Shown in pieces: positions 17,958-26,316 of a DNA stretch of 35,872 nt. Every line of letters begins with the position of its first letter. Within the stretch, counting starts at the first letter, position 1. Both the position numbers and the translations under genes were made by a program. Origin of the DNA: SKLM01 sp964450435 (GTDB lineage Bacteria > Chloroflexota > Anaerolineae > B4-G1); NCBI GenBank assembly GCA_964450435.1, contig CAYVCX010000027.1:1-35872 (forward strand), in the 5' to 3' direction. Under the pieces are notes generated by a model. The model was not told where the DNA came from, made no database searches, and saw only the letters and a program-made list of their open reading frames with translations.

Positions 17958-18775
17958 GGGGCTTTCAGTTGGACATTGGGTTGCGGGTCGTGGTGAAGGG
18001 GGGCGGGGACCTGGGGACGGGCGTGGCCTGGCGGCTGCATCGGTGCGGCTTTCGCGTGATGGTGACGGAGACGGCGAAGCCGACAGCGATTCGCCGGGCG
18101 GTCGCTTTCGCCAGTGCGGTTTCCGACGGGGCGATCAGCGTGGATGGGGTGACGGCACGGTTGGTGTCGGACGGAGGTGAGGCTCGTATAGCGTGGGAGG
18201 CTGGCGAGGTGCCGGTAATGATCGATCCGGAGGCAGCGGTGGTGGGGCTCGTTCAGGCCGAGGTGGTGGTGGATGCGATCATGGCAAAGCGAAACCTGGG
18301 GACCAGTATGAAGGATGCTCCTATCGTGGTCGCGCTGGGTCCGGGCTTCACCGCCGGACTCGATTGTCACGCTGTCGTGGAGACGAACCGGGGCCATAAC
18401 CTGGGAAGGGTAGTCACGGCGGGGTGCGCGGAGCCGAACACAGGAGTGCCGGGCACCATTGGTGGCGAGAGCGCCCGGCGGGTTCTGCGGGCGCCCGGAC
18501 GGGGTGTGTTCTGCAGCGTGGCTGCGATCGGCGATGAGGTGAAGGAAGGAGAGATCGTCGCCACCGTGGACGGCGAGCCGATCCGAGCCCGAGTGGACGG
18601 GGTAGTGCGGGGACTGCTTCGGGGAGGGCTGGCAGTCGAGGAGGGGACGAAAGTTGGAGACGTGGATCCGCGAGGCGTGGTCGAGCACTGCTTCAGCATT
18701 TCGGACAAGGCGCTGGCGGTGGCTGGTGGGGCCGTAGAGGCGATCCTGTATCTACGGCGCGAGCAGATGGGGTAG
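17954..18775 (+). CDS. yqeB: YqeB/EF2563-family selenium-dependent molybdenum hydroxylase protein
   Basis: 273 residues overlapping the xdhC-like stop by 4 bp (ATGA). VVVKGGGDLGTGVAWRLHRCGF near the N-terminus is the nucleotide-binding motif of the EF2563/YqeB family; MAKRNLGTSMKDAPIVVALGPGFTAG and the HNLGRVVTAG segment are also diagnostic. Comparative genomics links this family almost exclusively to selenium-dependent molybdenum hydroxylases; its biochemical role is unproven. Its presence argues that at least one of the three upstream hydroxylases carries selenium in its cofactor. Confidence 0.87.
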   Translation: MRGFQLDIGLRVVVKGGGDLGTGVAWRLHRCGFRVMVTETAKPTAIRRAVAFASAVSDGAISVDGVTARLVSDGGEARIAWEAGEVPVMIDPEAAVVGLVQAEVVVDAIMAKRNLGTSMKDAPIVVALGPGFTAGLDCHAVVETNRGHNLGRVVTAGCAEPNTGVPGTIGGESARRVLRAPGRGVFCSVAAIGDEVKEGEIVATVDGEPIRARVDGVVRGLLRGGLAVEEGTKVGDVDPRGVVEHCFSISDKALAVAGGAVEAILYLRREQMG

Positions 18776-18789
18776 GGAGGCGTACAGGG

Positions 18790-20721
18790 GTGGCCGGTGG
18801 GCGAATGAGGGCCGCTAACGCGGGAGACGGCGGAAACCCGCGGAAGAGGCTGATCACAGGGAACGAGGCAATCGCTCTGGCGGCGCTCCACGCCGGGGTC
18901 AAGGTGGTGACCGGCTACCCGGGCACGCCCTCGTCGGGGGCGGTCGGCAGCTTGATGGAGATGGGGCTGGAGGACGGTCGTCACGTGGAATGGAGCACGA
19001 ACGAGAAGGTGGCGTTCGAGATTGCGGCGGGAGCGGCCTGGGCCGGGCAACGGGCGATGTGTACGATGAAGATGTCGGGGCTGAACGTGGCGTCCGACTC
19101 GGTCTTCTCGATCGCTCACTCGGGAGTCAACGGGGGCCTGGTGATCTACGTGGCAGACGACCCGGGCGCCCACGCCGGGATGGTGGAGCAGGACTCCCGC
19201 GGCTACGCGCGGATGATGGACCTGCCGATGCTAGAACCGATGACGGTGGCTGAGGCATATGAGATGGTGATGGTGGCCTTTGAGCTCTCGGAACGGACCG
19301 GGACCCCGATCTTTGTTCGCTCGGTGACGGCGATTGCCAACTCGCACGCACCGGTGGTGGTCGGAGAAGCAGAGGCGCCGGAAGATCGGGAACCGATCTT
19401 GGAGCGCGACATCGCCAGGTACACGAAGGCTGGTTCGGCTATCGCCCAAGCGCAACACCGCGAGGTCATCGCCCGGCTGAAACTGGTGGGTGAAGTGGTG
19501 AGGGCGATGGAGCTGAATGACCTGCGCCTTGCGGACAAGCCCGGGGGAGTGGGGGTGGTCGCGTCAGGTGCGGTGGGGGCTTACCTGGAAGAGGGGTTCC
19601 AGTTGGTGGACGCTCCTATCGGTGGTGGGGACCAGGTCTCTGTGCTTCAAGTACGGGCGACCAACCCGTTCCCTGCGGGTGAGGTGGAGCGGCTGCTTGA
19701 GCACAGTGAGGCGATCGTGGTTCTGGAAGAGCTGGAGCCGTATCTGGAGCGAGAGACGTGGGTGACGGCGCGGCGGGTCGGCTTCAACGGGCGCATCGTG
19801 GGGAAGCTGGATGGCACGTTTGACAGAGTGGGCGAGTACGGCGTGGGGCACGTGGTGCGAGGCATCCGGGAGGCGCTGGGCGTGGGGGAGGGAGAGCCCG
19901 GCGAGGAAGAGAGGGTGACCGGCTCGATTGAGCAACTGGCGGCGGCTCGTCCGATCACCGTGTGCGCCGGGTGTCCGCATCGAGGAACGTTTCTGGCGAT
20001 CAACCGGGCGCTGCGCGAACTGAAGCTGAATCAGGACGAAGTGATGGTAACGGGCGACATCGGTTGTACTATCCTGGGCATGAACCCTCCGTTTGAGACA
20101 GTGTGGAACGAAGTAGCGATGGGAGCGAGCGTCAGCCTGGCACAGGGATACGCATACAGCGGCCTGAGCACTCCGGTGATTGCCACAATCGGCGATTCCA
20201 CGTTTTTCCACGGCGGGATGCCCGGGCTGATCAACGCGGTGCAGCACCAGGTCGAGTTGACTTTGGTGGTCATGGACAATCAGTGGACTGCGATGACGGG
20301 TATGCAGGTGAACCCGAGCACGGACGAGGAGTTCCAGCCGGCGGGGAATCGGCGGGTTGACCTGGCCGAGCTGGTTCCGGCAATGGGAGTGGAGAACTTC
20401 TTCGTCATCGACCCTTTTCAGTTGGACGAGGCGACGGCGACCATCAAGAGAGCGCTGGAGCTACCGGGCGTGAAGGTCGTGCTGGCGCGACAGGAATGCG
20501 CGATCCAGGCCCAGCGTCGGGGGCTGAAGGCAGGGGTGGTGGCAGTCGACGCCGACGAATGCACGGTGTGTCGGCGCTGTATCACCGTCACGGGGTGCCC
20601 GGCCATCGGTCTGGGCGAGGAGACGGTGACCATCGATCAGGGCCTGTGCTACGGCTGCAGCCTTTGCGCGCAAGTCTGCCCCTTCGAGGCGATCAGGATC
20701 GGGAGTGAGGTTCGAGGATGA
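18790..20721 (+). CDS. iorA: Indolepyruvate:ferredoxin oxidoreductase alpha subunit
   Basis: 643 residues. Catalyses CoA-dependent oxidative decarboxylation of aryl-pyruvates (indolepyruvate, phenylpyruvate, hydroxyphenylpyruvate) with thiamine diphosphate, reducing ferredoxin. Visible: the LITGNEAIALAALHAGV pyrimidine-domain start, GDIGCTILGM near 423 and the GDSTFFHGGMPGL...MDNQW ThDP/Mg motif near 469, and a C-terminal 2[4Fe-4S] ferredoxin domain from about residue 590 with C-x2-C-x2-C-x5-C-P and C-x2-C-x2-C-x3-C-P. GTG start chosen because GGGAGG lies at 18775-18780; it leaves an N-terminal extension of about 15 residues. The stop overlaps iorB by 4 bp. Confidence 0.93.
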   Translation: MAGGRMRAANAGDGGNPRKRLITGNEAIALAALHAGVKVVTGYPGTPSSGAVGSLMEMGLEDGRHVEWSTNEKVAFEIAAGAAWAGQRAMCTMKMSGLNVASDSVFSIAHSGVNGGLVIYVADDPGAHAGMVEQDSRGYARMMDLPMLEPMTVAEAYEMVMVAFELSERTGTPIFVRSVTAIANSHAPVVVGEAEAPEDREPILERDIARYTKAGSAIAQAQHREVIARLKLVGEVVRAMELNDLRLADKPGGVGVVASGAVGAYLEEGFQLVDAPIGGGDQVSVLQVRATNPFPAGEVERLLEHSEAIVVLEELEPYLERETWVTARRVGFNGRIVGKLDGTFDRVGEYGVGHVVRGIREALGVGEGEPGEEERVTGSIEQLAAARPITVCAGCPHRGTFLAINRALRELKLNQDEVMVTGDIGCTILGMNPPFETVWNEVAMGASVSLAQGYAYSGLSTPVIATIGDSTFFHGGMPGLINAVQHQVELTLVVMDNQWTAMTGMQVNPSTDEEFQPAGNRRVDLAELVPAMGVENFFVIDPFQLDEATATIKRALELPGVKVVLARQECAIQAQRRGLKAGVVAVDADECTVCRRCITVTGCPAIGLGEETVTIDQGLCYGCSLCAQVCPFEAIRIGSEVRG

Positions 20722-21338
20722 GGGAGCAGCCCGGACGTCTGACATACGACGTCTACGTGGTGGGCGTCGGAGGCCAGGGCGTGCTGACGATGGCACAGCT
20801 CATGGCAGAAACAGCGATGGAGATCGGCCTGGACGTCAGTTTCTACCCGACGAAGGGGATGGCACAGCGGGGAGGGAGTGTGAAGGTGCAGGTGCGCTTT
20901 GGACGCGAGGAGGTCGGGCCAGAGATACCGGAGAGGGGCGCGGATCTGGCAATAGCGATGGAGCGTTCGGAGGCGTTGAAGGCCGTGCCATTCGTGAAGC
21001 CTAGCGCGGAATTCTTGCTCTACGGCCACGTGTGGGAACCGACGAAGGTGATGCTGGGGAAGGCGCGCTACCCGTCGTTGGAGCAGGTACGGGAGAAGAT
21101 ATTGGAGGCGGGCGCAGTGGTTCGCTATGTGGACCCGGGAAAGCTACCGCGTCGTGAGGGTCAGCCGGCGCCGGCGAACATCTACGTGCTGGGCGCGGCG
21201 GTGGGGCAAACGACGTTGGGCGAGGTCCTGGATCCGGACGAGGTGGCACGAGTGGTGGCGAAGCGGTGGGAGAGGTATGCAGCGGTGAACGAAGCTGCCT
21301 TCCGCGCGGGATTGGGGGCGGACGTCGATGGCCCTTGA
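20718..21338 (+). CDS. iorB: Indolepyruvate:ferredoxin oxidoreductase beta subunit
   Basis: 206 residues of the pyruvate:ferredoxin oxidoreductase gamma-type domain. The YDVYVVGVGGQGVLTMAQLM start and the YPTKGMAQRGGSVKVQVRFG segment are classic IorB motifs. It is coupled to iorA by an ATGA overlap and overlaps the next gene by 11 bp. It forms the heteromeric enzyme with IorA and binds no cofactor motif of its own that I can see. Confidence 0.93.
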   Translation: MREQPGRLTYDVYVVGVGGQGVLTMAQLMAETAMEIGLDVSFYPTKGMAQRGGSVKVQVRFGREEVGPEIPERGADLAIAMERSEALKAVPFVKPSAEFLLYGHVWEPTKVMLGKARYPSLEQVREKILEAGAVVRYVDPGKLPRREGQPAPANIYVLGAAVGQTTLGEVLDPDEVARVVAKRWERYAAVNEAAFRAGLGADVDGP

Positions 21339-23418
21339 GGATCTGGTGCTGCGGAGCCTGTTCTACCCGCGTGGGACGGCCGTGATCGGTTCGGCGTCGG
21401 AGGGGAAGCTGGGTTACGAGTTGATCCGGCAGATGGTGGAGGGTGGATACGAGCGGGTCTTCGCCGTCAATCCGAGGGGAGAAGGGGCGCTCGGTGCAAG
21501 CGGTTATGACGCGGTGGCGAAGATCGAAGAACCGGTGGATCTGGCAGTGATCGCCTCCCCGGCCGCGACGGTGCCGAGCGTGCTGGAGGACTGTGGAAGA
21601 GCCGGGGTACGAGCAGCGGCGATCATCACGGCGGGCTTCTCTGAGATCGGGAACCGGGAGGCCGAGCTGGAGGTGAGCCGGGTTGCTGAAGAACACGGTG
21701 TGCGGTTTGTCGGACCGAACTGCGCGGGAATCGTGAACACGGCACACGCGCTATACCCTACGTTGGAGACGCGTCCGCCGCGGGGGAGCGCAGCGGTGGT
21801 AGCTCAGAGCGGGGCTATTGGCGGCATCGTGCTGGCGTGGGCGAAGGGGTATGGGCTGGGGATATCGAAGTTCGTCAGCTACGGCAACGGTGCCGACTTG
21901 AATGAGATCGACTTTCTGCGCTACCTGGCAAACGATGCAGATACGGAGGTGGTGGCGCTGTACATCGAGAGCGCGAGGGACGGGCGGAGGTTCATGGACG
22001 GGCTCGGGGCCTGCACGCGCGAGAAGCCAGTTGTGGTGATCAAGGCCGGGCGGACACGGGCAGGCCAGCGAGCGACGCTCTCGCATACAGGTTCGATGGC
22101 TGGGTCGGACGCTGTGTACGACGCTGCGCTGGAGCAGTGCGGTGCGATTCGAGTTGATTCTGTGGAAGAGATGTTCGATTTCTGCAAGGCGTACACGAGC
22201 GTGCAGAATGTGGACACGCTCACCGGGCGCCGGGCCGGCGATGCACCCCGGATTGCCATCGTCACTAACTCGGGCGGGCCGGGGGTGCTGGCTGCGGACC
22301 GCGCCGAGGAGGTTGGTCTGGATGTGGCGGAGCCGGGTCCGACGGTGCGGCAGGCGCTGCAGAAGTTCCTTCCGGCGCATTGTGCTCTGAGGAATCCGAT
22401 TGACCTGACGGTGGAGGGGACCGAGGAATGGTACCGCCGGGCGCTGGGTGCAGTGCTGGAGGAATACGATGCAGCGCTGGCAGTGAACGTGGCGACGCCG
22501 TACCTGGACAGTATGGCCCTGGCACGAGGCGTGAGCGATGCGGCCGAGCAGGTCGACGCGCCCGTGGTGGCTGCCTTTTTGCCCGAGCAGATCGTGGCTC
22601 GGGGCGTTGACTACCTGCAGAGACGGGGTGTGCCGAACTTCGCGACGGGCGAACGAGCGGCGGCGGCCCTGGGGCTCGTGAGTCGGTACGAGCCGAGACC
22701 GGGAGACTGGCGAAAGATGGTGGTGGAGGTTGCGGGAGCGGCGCTGCCCGGCGGTGGGGAGATGCTGGAGCCGACGGCGATGGCGTGGCTGGATGAGAAC
22801 GACATCCCGGTGCCCGAGTTCCGTTTCGTCAGATCCGGGGAGGAGGTGGTAGAAGCCTGTGATGAGATGGGCTACCCGGTGGCGATGAAGATTGTGTCAC
22901 CGGAGATATTGCACAAGTCCGACATCGGCGGCGTGGTCCTGGACGTGGGGGACGAGGACGAAGCAGGCCAAGCTTTCGACGAGTTGGAGAGGATTGGGTC
23001 AGGAAGGGACTTCCGCGGGGTGGTCATCTATCCGATGGTAGAAGGAGCGCAAGAGGTTCTGCTAGGCCTCTCTCGGGATCCGCATTTCGGGCCGATTGTG
23101 GTTTTCGGGATGGGGGGCATCTACACAGAGGTGTGGCAGGACATCGCGCTCCGCGTGGCACCGGTGGATGGCCATGAGGCGGAGAGGATGATCGGTGAGA
23201 TTGCGTCCTTCCGTCTCCTGGAGGGCGTGCGAGGAGAACCGAAGCGAGACGTGGAGGCGCTGGCAGAGGTGCTGGCAAGGCTTTCGCAGCTTCCGTTCGA
23301 GTACGCGGGGATTCGGGAAGTGGACCTGAACCCGGTTTTCGTGTTTGAGGAGGGGGAGGGACTGCTGGTGGGCGACGTCCGCGTGATTGTTGAGCGTGTT
23401 GCCGAGGAGCGACCCTGA
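21328..23418 (+). CDS. ADP-forming acetate/aryl-acetate-CoA ligase, alpha-beta fusion
   Basis: 696 residues. Converts acyl-CoA + ADP + Pi to acid + CoA + ATP. The CoA-binding and succinyl-CoA-ligase-like domains occupy residues 1 to about 450, with the phosphorylatable His253 in SHTGSMAGSD; the ATP-grasp beta domain follows a short linker from about 475, with the second conserved histidine His529 in ILHKSDIGGV. In archaea and many bacteria the two halves are separate; the single-chain form is also known. It follows iorAB with an 11-bp overlap, which strongly suggests that it takes the aryl-acetyl-CoA made by IorAB and makes ATP. Confidence 0.9.
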   Translation: MALEDLVLRSLFYPRGTAVIGSASEGKLGYELIRQMVEGGYERVFAVNPRGEGALGASGYDAVAKIEEPVDLAVIASPAATVPSVLEDCGRAGVRAAAIITAGFSEIGNREAELEVSRVAEEHGVRFVGPNCAGIVNTAHALYPTLETRPPRGSAAVVAQSGAIGGIVLAWAKGYGLGISKFVSYGNGADLNEIDFLRYLANDADTEVVALYIESARDGRRFMDGLGACTREKPVVVIKAGRTRAGQRATLSHTGSMAGSDAVYDAALEQCGAIRVDSVEEMFDFCKAYTSVQNVDTLTGRRAGDAPRIAIVTNSGGPGVLAADRAEEVGLDVAEPGPTVRQALQKFLPAHCALRNPIDLTVEGTEEWYRRALGAVLEEYDAALAVNVATPYLDSMALARGVSDAAEQVDAPVVAAFLPEQIVARGVDYLQRRGVPNFATGERAAAALGLVSRYEPRPGDWRKMVVEVAGAALPGGGEMLEPTAMAWLDENDIPVPEFRFVRSGEEVVEACDEMGYPVAMKIVSPEILHKSDIGGVVLDVGDEDEAGQAFDELERIGSGRDFRGVVIYPMVEGAQEVLLGLSRDPHFGPIVVFGMGGIYTEVWQDIALRVAPVDGHEAERMIGEIASFRLLEGVRGEPKRDVEALAEVLARLSQLPFEYAGIREVDLNPVFVFEEGEGLLVGDVRVIVERVAEERP

Positions 23419-23420
23419 CG

Positions 23421-24539
23421 ATGTCGAGGCAGGTGGAGCATCAAGCCGGGTTGGGCGCACTTCAGCCGTACGTCCCCGGGACTCCGATCGACGAGGTGCG
23501 GAGGCAGTATGGGCTGGAGGACGTGATCAAGCTGGCGTCGAATGAAAACCCCCTGGGGCCGTCGCCTATGGCCGTAGGTGCCATCCGAGACCAGCTGATG
23601 AATCTGAATCTCTACCCTGATGGACAGAGCCACGAGTTGCGGCACGCACTGGCGGGTTACCTGGACGTTGACCCGGATCACGTGACGGTGGGCAACGGAG
23701 CAGACGGGATCATCATGGAGATCTGCCTGGCATATCTCGATGAGGAGAGCGAGGTGATCGTCAGCCGGTCCTCGTTCCCGGTGTACGATATCTATACCCA
23801 CGTGATGCGGGCGAGGCTGGTGAAGACGCCGCTCAAGGACTACGGTCTCGACCTGGAGGCGATGGCAGGGGCGATCACGCCGAGGACAAGAGTGGTCTTC
23901 GTGTGCAATCCGAACAACCCGACGGGCACGATGGTGACGGCGCAGGAAGTGGGGGCGTTCATGGAGCGGGTCCCACGTCACGTGCTGGTGGTGTTCGACG
24001 AGGCGTACTACGAGCTGGTGGAGTCGAGCGAGTACCCGGACACGCTGGCGTACGTACGCGAGGGGCGGCGGAACGTGCTGGTGATGCGGACGTTCTCGAA
24101 GGTGTTCGGCCTGGCGGGTGTGCGCCTGGGGTATGGGGTGGCGGTGCCGGAGGTCCTGGAGCCACTGATTCGGGTGAAGGAGCCCTTTGCGGTAAACCTG
24201 TTGGCGCAGGCGGCGGGGATCGGCGCGTTGGCGGATCAGGAGTTCCTGCGGAGAACGGTGGAGATGACCCAGGGGGAGCGCCGATACCTTTACCGGGGAT
24301 TTGAGGAGCTGGGGCTGGAGTACGTGCCGAGCCACACTAACTTCATCCTGGTGAAGATCGGACTGAGCGCGACCGAGGTGCAGGAGCGGTTGAAGAAACT
24401 GGGGGTTATCGTGCGTCCCTGCTGCGGCTACGACATGCCTCAGTTCGTCCGTATAACGGTGGGGGACCGGGGTCAGAACAGGCGACTCTTGACTGCGTTG
24501 GAGAGCGCGTTGAGCGTCGTTGCTCAGCCGCCAAGCTGA
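23421..24539 (+). CDS. HisC-like (histidinol-phosphate/aromatic) aminotransferase
   Basis: 372 residues, fold type I aminotransferase of the HisC group. It has IKLASNENPLGPSP at the start, the CNPNNPTGT motif, DEAYYELV and the PLP lysine Lys227 in TFSKVFGLAGVRLGYG. HisC-type proteins often act on aromatic amino acids. Here it is the last gene of the block, 2 bp after the acyl-CoA ligase and following iorAB, so making aryl-pyruvates for IorAB is more likely than histidine synthesis; no other his gene is near. Substrate specificity is inferred from context only. Confidence 0.85.
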   Translation: MSRQVEHQAGLGALQPYVPGTPIDEVRRQYGLEDVIKLASNENPLGPSPMAVGAIRDQLMNLNLYPDGQSHELRHALAGYLDVDPDHVTVGNGADGIIMEICLAYLDEESEVIVSRSSFPVYDIYTHVMRARLVKTPLKDYGLDLEAMAGAITPRTRVVFVCNPNNPTGTMVTAQEVGAFMERVPRHVLVVFDEAYYELVESSEYPDTLAYVREGRRNVLVMRTFSKVFGLAGVRLGYGVAVPEVLEPLIRVKEPFAVNLLAQAAGIGALADQEFLRRTVEMTQGERRYLYRGFEELGLEYVPSHTNFILVKIGLSATEVQERLKKLGVIVRPCCGYDMPQFVRITVGDRGQNRRLLTALESALSVVAQPPS

Positions 24540-24739
24540 CCAGCCAGCGGAGAAGGCCTGTTTGGGCCGGCGGGCGGGCCAGGCAGAGGTAGCGGCGCGG
24601 AGTGGGGAGAAAGGGCAGACCAGCTTCCGAGAGGCGTTGGCCTGAAGACTTGACGGCGAGCAGGCCAGAATGGCCGGCAACGGTCAAGGCAAGGGCGGGC
24701 CGGAGCCCCGGAAGCGCCGCCGGTGCGAAGACGAGCGGT
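24540..24739. other. Convergent intergenic region
   Basis: 200 bp between the stops of the HisC-like gene (+) and the M55 peptidase (-). A short perfect hairpin, GGCCA-GAA-TGGCC, lies at 24663-24675 but has no T-run, so I do not call it a terminator. Confidence 0.4.
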
Positions 24740-25558
24740 TCAGCTCGCCAGGGCGAGGGCGGAGCGCATCGCTCTGAAGGCAAGCAGCATATCGTCGGCA
24801 GTGTAGGTAACACGCCGCTCCTCGCGGTGTGAGCCGGGCAGGAGTGCCGCGCGATCGGCCATGTCCGACTTGGGGAACTCGATGGCAAGGGTGATGGGCG
24901 TGGGGAGGCGGTATGGGCGGGGCGCCTCGCCTTCGCGGAGTCGGGTGACGGATCGGCGGGCAGCGTCGTAGACTGCCTCCCGGGCGACCTCGGGAGGGAG
25001 GCAGTGGGCGGCCGTGCGGCCGGTTGCTTCCTTGACCTCCACGGCTTCGATAGCGCCCAACAGCGCCGCCGCCTCGCGGCAGACGGCCCGGTCCCCGGAG
25101 ATCATCAGAACCGGGACATCGAAATGGCCGCACAGGGCGGCGTTCAGGCCGGTCTCGCCGACGAGGTCACCGTTGAGCCACAGGTTGGCGACGCGCTGAC
25201 TGGACCAAGTGTGATCGAGAATGGCGTTCTGGGTGCCGGCCCGTGCGTGGTAGCCGATGAAAAGGGCTCCGCAGACAGCGGCGTCCGCGCCGGCGACCAT
25301 CGCAAGGGGGGATGGTGAGCCGGTGTGGAGCCGGGCTCGAGGGTCGAGGTCCTCAATGAGGAGGTTGGTGGCGCCCGCGTGGCCGTCGGCGACGAGAACG
25401 GCCTCGGCTCCGCCGTCGCAGGCGCCACGGACGGCGGCATTGACCTCGGCGGTCATCAGCTTGCGGAAGCGTGAGTATTCGTCGTGGTCGGGGTTAACGT
25501 GGTCCCAACTCACGACGCCAGAGATGCCCTCCATATCGACGGCGACCAGTAGGTTCAC
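24740..25558 (-). CDS. M55-family D-aminopeptidase (DppA-like)
   Basis: 272 residues of peptidase family M55, zinc D-amino-acid aminopeptidases that release D-Ala from short peptides, probably for peptidoglycan turnover or nutrient scavenging. Zinc ligands occur at the same or nearly the same positions as in Bacillus DppA: Asp8 and Glu10 (VDMEG), His60 (ADGHA), His104 (GYHA) and Glu135 (VGE), with His116 in LDHTW as the likely catalytic residue. GTG start with AGGAGG at 25564-25569. No signal peptide, so cytoplasmic. Monocistronic by position. Confidence 0.92.
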   Translation of the reverse strand: MNLLVAVDMEGISGVVSWDHVNPDHDEYSRFRKLMTAEVNAAVRGACDGGAEAVLVADGHAGATNLLIEDLDPRARLHTGSPSPLAMVAGADAAVCGALFIGYHARAGTQNAILDHTWSSQRVANLWLNGDLVGETGLNAALCGHFDVPVLMISGDRAVCREAAALLGAIEAVEVKEATGRTAAHCLPPEVAREAVYDAARRSVTRLREGEAPRPYRLPTPITLAIEFPKSDMADRAALLPGSHREERRVTYTADDMLLAFRAMRSALALAS

Positions 25559-25739
25559 CGGATCCTCCTAGAGCTAGAGCTTCACATCACCCGGGAGTCG
25601 TTCCGCTTCGCTCCGCGCGACCACTGAGAAAAGGGCGGTGCACGCTTGATGGTTGAGCCTGCGGCGGAGGCGGAGATCCCTCGATTTGACTGTGTGGCGC
25701 TGCGTCTTGCTGCCAAGCAACCCGATCAACAGGGGGCTG

Positions 25740-25756
25740 TTGCATCCTGAGTGGTG
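25740..25756. repeat. 17-bp dispersed repeat, copy 1
   Basis: TTGCATCCTGAGTGGTG is identical to 29015-29031. Both copies are intergenic, and the second lies within a pair of GGAATGACA repeats, so this is probably a fragment of a genome-wide dispersed repeat family. Confidence 0.65.
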
Positions 25757-25998
25757 GGGGGCCCGGACGGCCAAGCTGAACATCACGGGTCAACTCGGGG
25801 TGACAGGAATGCAAGCAGCCTTGTCACCAAGGCGTGCGCCCGCAATGCGCCTGGCCTCAGAATCAGAAGGTCCCGTTGGGCGGACAGCGATGGTCCGGAA
25901 CACGGGTGCTTGATGGCCCTGCGGGTTGACGGCGAACTGCAGCCCGAGGGAGACCAGCAGGCCCGGAGCGAGACTGGATCGCGAAGCGGCGCGAGAGG

Positions 25999-26034
25999 GT
26001 TTGTTTCCCGGGCACTTTTTTGTAGGGAACAAAC
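25999..26034. repeat. Bulged inverted repeat GTTTGTTTCCC / GGGAACAAAC
   Basis: Arms at 25999-26009 and 26025-26034 pair over 10 bp with one bulged T, around a 15-nt loop containing six T residues. The arms are less GC-rich than the surroundings. It is not a standard terminator because the T-run lies in the loop. A small mobile-element end or RNA hairpin is possible. Confidence 0.5.
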
Positions 26035-26268
26035 ATATGTCCCTGGCGAGGAGGCGGGCTGAGGGCATCCGCGGTGTCAAGGGGAGGCGGGGCAGCACGG
26101 AGGAAGCGGCCAGGGTGGCTCTCGATGGTGCTTCGGTGAGTTGGTGGCGGGTTTGTGTAATCACTGTGGCTGGTCCTGTGTCGTGTGATGAGGCTCCCGC
26201 AAGGAGCAAAGGCGTCCAGGTCGACCGCATCATACCACGCGAGAGCGGCGATGTCAATGGGGTATACT

Positions 26269-26304
26269 TGGGATATTATTTGGGAAATCGAGGTCAGTTT
26301 GGGA
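26269..26304 (+). repeat. Three TTGGGA direct repeats
   Basis: TTGGGA occurs at 26269-26274, 26280-26285 and 26299-26304, with copies 1 and 3 extended to TTGGGATA and 30 bp apart. The cluster is AT-rich against a GC-rich background and overlaps the candidate promoter, suggesting a regulator site. Confidence 0.5.
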
Positions 26305-26308
26305 TAAT
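26280..26308 (+). promoter_or_regulatory. Candidate sigma-70 promoter with no recognisable gene downstream
   Basis: TTGGGA (26280-26285), a 17-bp spacer and GATAAT (26303-26308). The predicted start near 26315 falls at the base of a bulged GC-rich hairpin (26317-26346). No open frame with a ribosome site follows on this strand within 1 kb. Confidence 0.5.
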
Positions 26309-26316
26309 TCGGGCTG

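Noticed and set aside
23121..24680. 519-codon minus-strand frame opposite the acyl-CoA ligase and aminotransferase
   Set aside because: Antisense to two confident genes; composition (Arg, His, Gln) is typical of shadow frames in GC-rich DNA.
25790..26257. 155-codon minus-strand frame in the gene-poor stretch
   Set aside because: No recognisable family or ribosome site; crosses the inverted repeat at 25999-26034; low-information composition.
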